This document shows positions 57,001 through 64,000 of a stretch of DNA of 64,000 nt, piece after piece. Within the stretch, counting starts at the first letter, position 1, and each line of letters opens with the position of its first letter. Made by a program: the position numbers and the translations under genes. This DNA is from Desulfovibrio inopinatus DSM 10711 (GTDB taxonomy: Bacteria > Desulfobacterota > Desulfovibrionia > Desulfovibrionales > Desulfovibrionaceae): assembly GCF_000429305.1 (NCBI RefSeq), contig NZ_AUBP01000002.1, forward strand, positions 434,001 to 498,000. Reading direction: 5' to 3'. The notes beneath the pieces were generated by a model. The model did no database searches. It had not been told where the DNA came from and worked only from the letters and a program-made list of their open reading frames with translations.

Positions 57001-59163
57001 ATGTCTCGTTTTATTCGAAGTCGTCATTTTCAAGTCTTTGTGATCGTACTCAATTGTACGTTTATTCTTTTCGTGGCTTATATGTTCGAACAATTGGAAC
57101 GTCGCAACTATGAACAACGCTTGCGTACTGAGGTAAACGATCAGGCGTCCGCATTACGTATGCGTCTTGAATCAGCGTTGATGACTCGTCTTCACGTCGC
57201 TGAATGGCTTCGAGAGTATGTTGCCAGGCATAGTGATATCAGCCAGGACGACTTTGCTCTTCTCGCCCAAGACACATTGGCTGACCATCCCGGAATCAAT
57301 ACGGTACAGCTTGCCAGAGATGGAGTTGTTACACACGTTTACCCAAAGGAAGGGAACGAATCCGTTCTCGGTCTTGATATCTTGCACGGTCTGCCTAAAG
57401 ATCAACAGCCCGCAGTCTCCTCGGCAATGCAGTCTTCACGTCCATTTCTTGCCGGGCCGGTCGACCTTGTACAAGGGGGAAAATCATTTATTGTACGCAC
57501 CCCCGTCTATTTGAAAGACGCACAACAAGACGGGAAGAAACCTCAGTTTTGGGGGCTTGTAACCTTGTTGTTTTCTCCCCTGCAGTTGTTTGACGAGGCC
57601 GGCCTTGGAAAAAATGATCATCTGGCAGTCGCTCTTCGTGGAAAAGACAGTCGCGGTGAAAAGGGTGATGTTTTTTACGGTCCTCCCGAAATCTTTCAAT
57701 TGAATAGTATTCGTACAGATATTCCTTTGCCCTCAGGGAAGTGGAATCTCGCCGTCATGCCAAAAGATGGGTTTTCCTCTTTTCCTCTGGTATGGCATAT
57801 TTTTCTCAGCGGGGTATTGGTTGCCTTTATTTCAAGTTGGCTTTTGTACTTGCTTTTACGCAGGCCGGAAGAACTTCGCCAGGCAATAGACAGGGCCACG
57901 GAGGCCTTAGCAGAAAGCGAAAAGAAGTTTCGGGGTATCTTTGAAAACGCTGTGCATGGTATCTTTCAAACCACACCGGAAGGATCGTTTATTACCATTA
58001 ATCCCGCTATGGCCACCATCTTGGGGTATACTGACAAGCGCCATTTTCTGATTGAAGCCGGCACACTCTGTGATCTTTTTTACGACTCCAATATGGCGTT
58101 GAGTTGTATGGAGAATCTGAATGCACACAATGTCATGACTGTAGAAGCTCGCCTTCATTCTAAGGTCGGCAGAACAATCTGGACACGTATTACGGCATGG
58201 TCGGTCAAAACTGATTTGGGGGAGATTGTTGGCATCGAAGGTATGGTCGATGATATTACAAGTAAGAAGCAAGATGAAATGCGACTCAAATTATTTGAGA
58301 AGGTTTTTGACAATTCTTTAGATGGTATTGTCGTGACGGATGACAATGCATCCATTCTGGCTGTGAATAAGGCTTTTACCCGCATCACTGGGTATGACCG
58401 TGAAGAAGTTATCGGAAAAGAACCTTCACTGCTGAAATCCGGAAGCCATGATGATTTCTTCTATAGAGCCATGTGGGAACAACTGCAGCGTGAAGGTCTA
58501 TGGGAAGGAGAGATTTGGAATCGGCGCAAGAATGGAGAAATTTATCCAGAATGGCTGTCTATCAGTGCTATTCGTGAAAATGGGCAAATTGCACAGTTTG
58601 TGGCAATTTTTCACGACATTAGTGACATCAAAGATCAGGAAGAGCGCATTCGCCATCAAGCCTTTCACGATGGGCTTACCGGTCTGCCGAACCGATTGTT
58701 ACTGGATGACCGGCTTGAAGTCGCGTTGTTGCAATCGAGTCGAGCCAAAGTTCGTACGGCCTTGCTTTTTCTCGACTTGGACGATTTCAAGATGATCAAT
58801 GATACGATGGGACATGCTGTGGGAGATAAGGTACTTGTGCACGTTGCGAATTGTTTGCGGTTCAGTGTGCGTGACTCCGATACGGTTTGTCGCCTTGGTG
58901 GTGATGAATTTGTCCTGCTTCTCCCGGATGTTGTCTATGAATCAGACATTGATCATGTTGTAGAACGCATTCTCACGTCATTCGGTGGTGGGGTTGAAAT
59001 TAATGGGCATCGAATCCCACTCAGCACAAGTATTGGCATCAGTATCTATCCTGACAATGCTCAAACAGCCAAAGAACTGCTCGAAGCAGCCGATACCGCA
59101 ATGTATGAAGCCAAAGCGCTTGGCAAGAATGCGTGTGTTCGTTTTTCGGAGATGTACGAATAG
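57001..59163 (+). CDS. Diguanylate cyclase: CHASE-PAS-PAS-GGDEF
   Basis: A 720-residue membrane enzyme that makes c-di-GMP. A helix at 11-30 and another at about 263-287 enclose a periplasmic CHASE domain (HPGINTVQLARDGVVTHVYP, ESVLGLDIL). Two PAS domains follow (about 305-420 and 430-545), then GGDEF at about 550-715. The active site is intact (CRLGGDEFVLLLP), and the inhibitory site RDSD lies five residues before it, so product feedback is expected. There is no EAL domain. It is transcribed alone and ends in a strong terminator. It is the only intact c-di-GMP synthase in the window and lies beside the PilZ-linked polysaccharide cluster, which it may control. Confidence 0.93.
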   Translation: MSRFIRSRHFQVFVIVLNCTFILFVAYMFEQLERRNYEQRLRTEVNDQASALRMRLESALMTRLHVAEWLREYVARHSDISQDDFALLAQDTLADHPGINTVQLARDGVVTHVYPKEGNESVLGLDILHGLPKDQQPAVSSAMQSSRPFLAGPVDLVQGGKSFIVRTPVYLKDAQQDGKKPQFWGLVTLLFSPLQLFDEAGLGKNDHLAVALRGKDSRGEKGDVFYGPPEIFQLNSIRTDIPLPSGKWNLAVMPKDGFSSFPLVWHIFLSGVLVAFISSWLLYLLLRRPEELRQAIDRATEALAESEKKFRGIFENAVHGIFQTTPEGSFITINPAMATILGYTDKRHFLIEAGTLCDLFYDSNMALSCMENLNAHNVMTVEARLHSKVGRTIWTRITAWSVKTDLGEIVGIEGMVDDITSKKQDEMRLKLFEKVFDNSLDGIVVTDDNASILAVNKAFTRITGYDREEVIGKEPSLLKSGSHDDFFYRAMWEQLQREGLWEGEIWNRRKNGEIYPEWLSISAIRENGQIAQFVAIFHDISDIKDQEERIRHQAFHDGLTGLPNRLLLDDRLEVALLQSSRAKVRTALLFLDLDDFKMINDTMGHAVGDKVLVHVANCLRFSVRDSDTVCRLGGDEFVLLLPDVVYESDIDHVVERILTSFGGGVEINGHRIPLSTSIGISIYPDNAQTAKELLEAADTAMYEAKALGKNACVRFSEMYE

Positions 59164-59190
59164 TATTCGGGGACTTTACTCTGTTTCATA

Positions 59191-59238
59191 CGAGACAAAA
59201 AAAGGCGGGACCATTCGGCCCCGCCTTTTTTTGTCTCG
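59191..59238. terminator. Bidirectional intrinsic terminator
   Basis: A perfect 19-bp stem (CGAGACAAAAAAAGGCGGG and its complement) with a ten-base loop has A and T runs inside the arms. It ends both the cyclase and the convergent FG-GAP gene. Confidence 0.92.
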
Positions 59239-59250
59239 TCGTTTTTCTTG

Positions 59251-60867
59251 CTATTCTTGCGCGGGTTCAACGTTGGAATACCCTGTTGCATTGGGGTCCG
59301 AATCGGTATTCAGGTCGTAGGCATAGATGACGGTTCGGCTTTTGCCGAATCCGGATGGACCAGGATACGTATTCACAGCGACAACCAATTGTTTTTCGCC
59401 GTCGTTATCAATGTCAGCCAGAGTGTAACCGGTGACGGTGCCTTTGATGCGGCGTGTTTTCCACATCAAGTTGAGACCAACTCCATCCCAATACATGGCG
59501 TGGATTTCACCTTGGGCGAAGCTGCGGAAGTTTTCAAAAAACTGGGCCGCTACCGATATGTTTTTGTTGACCAAAAGCTCATACCGGTTGTCTTTGTCGA
59601 GGTTGGCAACCAATAAGGGCAGCGGGACATAATAGTATGTCCACAGGTAGTCGGCATCGGGTTTATCCATGGGGGCCATGAGATCGTCAAACTGTAAACC
59701 GATAGCCGAACCGGCATATTTTTCTTCGGTTTCAGCCATGAGTTCTCCGCTTGAGGTGTACACAACAAGACGGTCATTGTTGTTGACGAGGATAACTTTA
59801 TAGCCCGATTCTTCCGGGTAGAAAGCGAAGTTGAACGGATTCGCCTTTCTTGGCAGGTTGACTTTCGACGAGGCCTGCACGGTCCCGCCCGAGTAAATCA
59901 TTTCATAAATTCCCTCCTGGAAGAGATCACGAGGGTGGCTTTTGCCACCGACCAGTGAACGGCTGAACTCGGGGGGAACAGGGGCTACGGTCAAAAAGTA
60001 TTTGATGCGGTCGGCTTTGACTACAAGCTTACCGTTTTCGTAGCTCAGAATAAGGGATGCAGCTTCTTTATTGATATAGCCGGCAACAATGATTTCCGAT
60101 CTGCCATCCTTGTTCAAGTCGAACAGGTCGACGTGGAGCAGCATAAGATTGGGGGAAGTCTCGTAATCGGCCAGGGGCTTGAGCTGTCGATCTGAGTATG
60201 TGAAGGCGTGGATACCATCCTGTCCCATGAGGATGGTTTCATTGTTGCCGTCACCGGTGATGTCACCCACGGCGACGCCAAACGAGGGGAAACGCAAGCT
60301 CTGGCTCCGCCAACGGCCCGGCGTGTCCGGTCCTTGAACATACCGGAAACGAGGGTTGAGGTAGGGGTTGGCGCCCAGCTCACCTTCCGTTGCATTGACC
60401 ACGAAATTCGGGTTCATGGGAGCTTGGCCCGTTTTGGCGCTGGCTGCATTGGCGCTCCCCGGTTTGGCCGGGCGTTTGAAAATCTTAGCATTGATATTGT
60501 CGGCCACTCCTTCCATAGCAGGAATGAGACCGTCAAGTTTTGCTTTGGTGGATTGCGGCCAGCTCTGTCCGTCAGGTCCGGAAACGGTGGCATCGACACT
60601 GGCTATGTTGCCCGAAATCGTCACCGATCCTGAGACTTTATAGTCGGCTTTCGCGTTGTCGGCCACAGGTTGGAAGTGGTTTGTCCAGGTCAGGCGCGAG
60701 TTGAGCATGCTCTTTATGCCCTGACTCAGGTATTGATATTTCTCAGGGCCGTGGACTGCGAAGGGTTCCACCGTAAAGGTCTTTACGTCCGCTGCGAGGG
60801 CACATATGGCCGAGAGGACCGTGGCCAGGCAGAGGAGACCCGTTATCGACATTTTTCTGATGTTCAT
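59251..60867 (-). CDS. Exported FG-GAP/VCBS-repeat protein
   Basis: A 538-residue secreted protein with a signal peptide (TGLLCLATVLSAICALA). Residues 28-130 look like the nucleoside-like or CsgG/FlgT-type alpha-beta domain (VKTFTVEPFAVHGPEKYQYLSQGIKSM). From about 190 on come beta-propeller units with Ca-binding loops: GDITGDGNNETI, DLNKDGRSEII, NLDKDNRYELL and DIDNDGEKQLV. A linker rich in Ala, Lys and Pro (about 130-150) joins the two. AAGGAG precedes the ATG. It probably sits in the periplasm or at the outer surface; the substrate is unknown. Confidence 0.83.
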   Translation of the reverse strand: MNIRKMSITGLLCLATVLSAICALAADVKTFTVEPFAVHGPEKYQYLSQGIKSMLNSRLTWTNHFQPVADNAKADYKVSGSVTISGNIASVDATVSGPDGQSWPQSTKAKLDGLIPAMEGVADNINAKIFKRPAKPGSANAASAKTGQAPMNPNFVVNATEGELGANPYLNPRFRYVQGPDTPGRWRSQSLRFPSFGVAVGDITGDGNNETILMGQDGIHAFTYSDRQLKPLADYETSPNLMLLHVDLFDLNKDGRSEIIVAGYINKEAASLILSYENGKLVVKADRIKYFLTVAPVPPEFSRSLVGGKSHPRDLFQEGIYEMIYSGGTVQASSKVNLPRKANPFNFAFYPEESGYKVILVNNNDRLVVYTSSGELMAETEEKYAGSAIGLQFDDLMAPMDKPDADYLWTYYYVPLPLLVANLDKDNRYELLVNKNISVAAQFFENFRSFAQGEIHAMYWDGVGLNLMWKTRRIKGTVTGYTLADIDNDGEKQLVVAVNTYPGPSGFGKSRTVIYAYDLNTDSDPNATGYSNVEPAQE

Positions 60868-60948
60868 GCAAATCTCCTTGAAAAGAAGCGTCGGGCCGTG
60901 GCCCGAAAACTCATTTCACACAAGCGAAATGGGGGTTACGGTAGCAAT

Positions 60949-61434
60949 TTACCTGCTCTCATGCAAAGTAAACTTGACACTGTCGTTGCCCGTCCGGGCG
61001 TATTCTACAGTTGATTGCGGGACATATTCGTCGGCCAGGGTCGTGAGGTCGGCCAACAGTGTGTCCGCGAATCCTTTGGGGAGTGTCCAGGAAATAATGC
61101 GTAACGCTTCTTCTTCATCGCCGACAATGTCCGGACCAATGTAAATGTTGGACAAAGGAACGGCTGAATGGAAGAAGGTAACGTAAAACAGCCACAGGCA
61201 ATAGACTTTATCGCGCGGGGGCAAGGGGTGTTTGACGAGAATCCTTAGCTTTCGCGGCAAATCGTCAATACGTCCACCCGTATCGTGCTCCAATTGTTGG
61301 GCAATGCTATCAAGTTCATTGTCCGGCAATGTTTCGAGTGTTCGCAAAAAAGTTGCAAACAGCTGCACAAGGTTTTCAGGCTTTTCTTTGCCCGTCGCCG
61401 CCAAAACTAAGGGGATCGTTTGCTCTTGCATCAT
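60949..61434 (-). CDS. Cytoplasmic protein of unknown function
   Basis: A 161-residue protein without signal peptide or membrane helix. It is mostly helical and acidic (ENLVQLFATFLRTLETLPDNELDSIAQQLE), with a middle segment YCLWLFYVTFFHSAVPLSNIYIG that is unusually aromatic. I recognise no family. The ATG at 61434 is preferred over the TTG at 61470, though neither has a good ribosome site. It lies 81 bases upstream of the FG-GAP gene on the same strand and may be co-transcribed with it. Confidence 0.6.
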   Translation of the reverse strand: MMQEQTIPLVLAATGKEKPENLVQLFATFLRTLETLPDNELDSIAQQLEHDTGGRIDDLPRKLRILVKHPLPPRDKVYCLWLFYVTFFHSAVPLSNIYIGPDIVGDEEEALRIISWTLPKGFADTLLADLTTLADEYVPQSTVEYARTGNDSVKFTLHESR

Positions 61435-61540
61435 GTTTTCTATTGTCGCGATTTTTGGAGCGCTTGGCAAGCAGGCCCGATTTATTTACCCCTGGGAAAC
61501 ACACCTTTTGGGTGAAATTTCGTTCTACATTGAGGTTCTC

Positions 61541-62785
61541 ATGATTCAAACTGTGATTCTTTTGTGTGTTCTTTGTGCATTGATTGCCACTTTTGTCCTT
61601 CGGGAGAGCGCTAGACGACTCAATCTCTCCGCACTGTCTTCATCCGTGCCAGAAGAATTTGTCGGTATCTATGATGCCGACGCTTATCGCCGCTCCCAAG
61701 AATATACCAAACAGGCCACGCGCCTTGGTTCCATTGAGGATGGATTCGGGACGGTTATATTGTGTTTATGCCTGGCGACCGGTGTTTTCGGCTTGCTCGA
61801 CCGGTTTGTCGTGGGGTTGAATCTTTCCCCTTTGGCAACCGGGTTGGTGTATCTGGGGGTTGTTACGCTTGTCGCGGACCTCGTGCTTGCCACACCCTTC
61901 TCCATCTATTCAACTTTCGTTTTGGAAGAGCGTTTTGGTTTCAACCGGACAACAGGAAAAACGTTTTTTCTTGATAAATGCAAAGGCTATCTCATCACGG
62001 CCATCCTTGGGGGAGGGCTTGCGAGCCTGATCATTCTTTTTTTCAATGCGATGGGACCAGCCGGCTGGGTGCCAGCCTGGATCGGGATTGCACTTGTTAC
62101 GATTGGTGTCATGTATTTCGCCCCGAGCATTATCTTACCGCTTTTCAACACGTTTACGCCTCTTGAGGATCCGGAACTCAAAGCCGCTATTGAGGACTTG
62201 GCGCAGCAATATGCGTTCACGCTTGAGGGAATTTTTGTCATGGATGGGTCGCGTCGATCGAGCCGAGGGAATGCATTCTTTACCGGGCTGGGTTCACGAA
62301 AGCGCATTGCATTGTTTGATACATTGATAAACACAATGACCACAGAAGAAATTGTCGCTGTCTTGGCTCATGAGATTGGTCATTGGAAAAAACGACATAT
62401 TGTTAAATCGATCATGCTGGAGATGCTCAAAACCGGTTTATTGCTGTTTCTGTTTTCCTGCATTCTGGAATCGCCGGTATTTTTTCAGGCATTCGGCATT
62501 GCAACGCCATCGGTTGCAGCGGGTCTGATCGTTTTTGGCATTATTTATCAGCCTGTCATATTGCTGCTGTCGTTTCTTTCCAATGCGCTTTCGCGAAAAC
62601 ATGAATTTGAAGCCGATGCGTTGAGTGCCGAGGCTACTCGGCATCCCCAAGCGTTGATTGATGCCCTTAAACGGTTGAGTGTCGACAATTTATCGAATCT
62701 GACCCCACACTGGTTCTATGTCATGCTCAATGCGAGTCATCCTCCTGTTCTGGAGCGCATTCAGCGTCTGCGTTCGATGATTTGA
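61541..62785 (+). CDS. M48 family CAAX-type metalloprotease (Ste24-like)
   Basis: A 414-residue integral membrane zinc protease. The catalytic motif is VLAHEIGHWKK (HExxH), and the third ligand is the Glu of HEFEADALS. The N-terminal helices and LEERFGFNRTTGKTFFLDKCKG match the Ste24 family that cleaves prenylated or misfolded membrane proteins. GAGG precedes the ATG at 61541; the open frame continues far upstream, but that part covers the divergent unknown gene. Its last 59 bases overlap the convergent ClC gene. Confidence 0.92.
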   Translation: MIQTVILLCVLCALIATFVLRESARRLNLSALSSSVPEEFVGIYDADAYRRSQEYTKQATRLGSIEDGFGTVILCLCLATGVFGLLDRFVVGLNLSPLATGLVYLGVVTLVADLVLATPFSIYSTFVLEERFGFNRTTGKTFFLDKCKGYLITAILGGGLASLIILFFNAMGPAGWVPAWIGIALVTIGVMYFAPSIILPLFNTFTPLEDPELKAAIEDLAQQYAFTLEGIFVMDGSRRSSRGNAFFTGLGSRKRIALFDTLINTMTTEEIVAVLAHEIGHWKKRHIVKSIMLEMLKTGLLLFLFSCILESPVFFQAFGIATPSVAAGLIVFGIIYQPVILLLSFLSNALSRKHEFEADALSAEATRHPQALIDALKRLSVDNLSNLTPHWFYVMLNASHPPVLERIQRLRSMI

Positions 62786-64000
62786 CGCTATTGGTTATGC
62801 GTAACGTTCGTTCGAGCAAAATGGAGTAGACGGGCTTTCCGCCGAGACCTTCGGAAATGACTGATGCCGCCATACAGGTGACTATGAGTGGTAAAATGAG
62901 CGCGTAGTTCATGGTCATTTCCACCACTAAAATAATGCCTGTCAGCGGCGCGCGGACTGTGGCGGCGAAGAGAGCCCCCATCCCTGCAACGGTAAAAATC
63001 TCTGCGTGAGCTACAATGTTGGGAAAGTAGGTTGTGGCATAATGTCCGAACCACATACCAAACAGAGTGCCGAGTGCGAGCATAGGAGCAAAGATACCGC
63101 CAGGGGCGCCGGAACCGTAACAGATCATCGTGGCGAGGAAACGAGCGGCAAATAAAAACAGCAGCATGTTCGGCGTATATTCGAAGTTGAGGACTTTGGG
63201 GATAACAGCATATCCACCGCCGACGATGTCGACCATGGCCCACGCAAGAAAGCCGATCATGCCGCCGATAGCCATACGAAACGCGATAGCCGCACGGGCT
63301 CTGATGAAGTCGAACGCATCGAGAGTACGCACGAGGAGAAAATTAAACACATATCCAAAAATGCCGAACATACCGCCAAAGATGGCAAACAACGCGAGGG
63401 AACCTAAAGAGGGCGCGGCGAAATGTGTCATCGCCATATCCGCTTCTTGGCCGGTGAACATACGGAGCACAATGTCGGCAGCCGCGCAGGCTGCGACAAC
63501 GCACTGTACGGAAAGAAAGTTATAGTGGAATTGTGGTCGCATTTCCTCGACGACAAACAAAATGCCGGCAAGTGGAGCGTTAAACGCGGCACCGAGTCCG
63601 GCTCCAGCTCCCGAGGCAATAAGGATATGGGCGTTGTCTTTGTCGAGCCCGAACATTTCGGAGATCATTTCCCCGAGGTTGCCACCGAGTTGAATGGTTG
63701 GTCCTTCACGTCCAAGAACCATGCCTGATCCCAGCGAGAGGACACCGCCGATGAATTTAATCGGCAAGACCTTGCGCCAGCGTAGTGGCCGAATGTACTC
63801 CAGTGCCCCTTCAATTTCTTGGACGCCGCTTCCGGAGGCTTCCGGCGCAAAGCGTTTGGTAAGCGTAAATGCCAGAGTCACCATGAGTGCACAGAGCACC
63901 GTGCTCGGGAGCCAAGGGAGTGACGGTACCGCCGAAACAATCGATGTTGCCGTCTTCGGTCCAATGGCGTGGGCTAACCATGTTTCGACAAGAGTACGAA
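62727..64000 (-). CDS. ClC family chloride channel or antiporter (5' end missing)
   Basis: At least 424 residues are visible; the frame stays open to the right edge, beginning inside RTLVETWLAHAIGPKTATS. ClC selectivity motifs are present: GSGVQEIEG (the GSGxP loop with Gln for Pro), GREGPTIQ with the gating Glu, and GSGAPGGIFAP. VTVRAPLTG-like ATVRAPLTGIILVVEM is also present. The C-terminus is acidic (NADAECAPEQEDDSH), with no CBS domains. It overlaps the Ste24 gene by 59 bases at the 3' ends. Proton-coupled Cl- exchange is likely given the bacterial type, but the proton glutamate is not assigned. Confidence 0.9.
   Translation of the reverse strand, partial: RTLVETWLAHAIGPKTATSIVSAVPSLPWLPSTVLCALMVTLAFTLTKRFAPEASGSGVQEIEGALEYIRPLRWRKVLPIKFIGGVLSLGSGMVLGREGPTIQLGGNLGEMISEMFGLDKDNAHILIASGAGAGLGAAFNAPLAGILFVVEEMRPQFHYNFLSVQCVVAACAAADIVLRMFTGQEADMAMTHFAAPSLGSLALFAIFGGMFGIFGYVFNFLLVRTLDAFDFIRARAAIAFRMAIGGMIGFLAWAMVDIVGGGYAVIPKVLNFEYTPNMLLFLFAARFLATMICYGSGAPGGIFAPMLALGTLFGMWFGHYATTYFPNIVAHAEIFTVAGMGALFAATVRAPLTGIILVVEMTMNYALILPLIVTCMAASVISEGLGGKPVYSILLERTLRITNSVKSSNADAECAPEQEDDSH

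Noticed and set aside
61232-61540. A 103-residue N-terminal extension of the Ste24-like protease
   Set aside because: It reads through the opposite-strand gene, is Ser- and Arg-rich unlike a membrane protease, and has no ribosome site. The ATG at 61541 has GAGG and starts a membrane helix.
1-64000. tRNA, rRNA, CRISPR array, prophage or known riboswitch
   Set aside because: I read the intergenic regions and saw no cloverleaf, spaced direct repeats, phage genes or recognisable riboswitch core. A covariance-model search could still find a weak RNA element.

Overview
The window looks like chromosomal DNA of a moderate-GC, anaerobic, sulfate-reducer-like deltaproteobacterium (Desulfovibrionales-type). 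This is inferred from gene content: a complex I operon without the NADH-oxidising module, a four-cluster DMSO-reductase-type ferredoxin and a TauE/SafE exporter next to it, a LUD-type lactate oxidation pair, a cytoplasmic Mo-bis-MGD oxidoreductase, and many large PAS/c-di-GMP signalling proteins. No rRNA, tRNA, CRISPR array, prophage or origin was seen. Gene density is high, and most starts have a clear Shine-Dalgarno.

Region by region. 1-6.7 kb: a partial secreted protein, two divergent histidine kinases (one with an ABC-type periplasmic sensor, one with a MASE3 membrane sensor) and a secreted metallophosphoesterase. 7-11 kb: an orphan Flp/Tad-type locus with two TadE-like pseudopilins and two tandem paralogous TadG-like proteins, followed by a single-domain response regulator. 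11.2-12.8 kb: a fused TssB-TssC-like sheath protein with no other secretion gene nearby. 12.9-20.5 kb: a ZnuA-like zinc-binding protein behind a palindromic operator, a HerA-like ATPase, a RAYT-type HUH transposase bracketed by inverted GGGGACAGG ends, a flavin-binding PNPOx-like protein, an SDR/SRPBCC fusion and an MFS transporter. 20.6-22.9 kb: an amtB-glnB operon behind a sigma-54 promoter; the PII protein lacks Tyr51. 22.9-27 kb: an EAL-HDOD protein and a large hybrid kinase with overlapping ends. 27-31.7 kb: lutC, lutB and a molybdopterin oxidoreductase on the minus strand.

32.4-46.3 kb is a long respiratory block. It holds nuoABCD-HIJK, two further antiporter-like subunits, nuoM and nuoN, then a 4x[4Fe-4S] protein and a TauE/SafE-type transporter. 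nuoE, nuoF and nuoG are absent, two small unassigned proteins are embedded, and there are four antiporter-like subunits where three are usual. The complex probably takes electrons from ferredoxin or another Fe-S carrier and may move extra ions.

46.5-56.5 kb is the best candidate for a little-described system. It is a tightly overlapping seven-gene operon: PilZ, STAS, membrane TPR, periplasmic TPR, TPR plus outer-membrane barrel, a processive GT2 synthase and a GH26-like hydrolase. A second secreted GH26-like hydrolase is divergently transcribed. The layout is that of a synthase-dependent, c-di-GMP-controlled exopolysaccharide system, but the hydrolase family and the three-protein TPR set match neither standard Bcs, Pga, Alg nor Pel. 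A CHASE-PAS-PAS-GGDEF diguanylate cyclase with an intact active site lies just beyond it.

59-64 kb: an FG-GAP/VCBS-type secreted protein, a small unknown, a Ste24-type M48 protease and a ClC channel that runs off the right edge.
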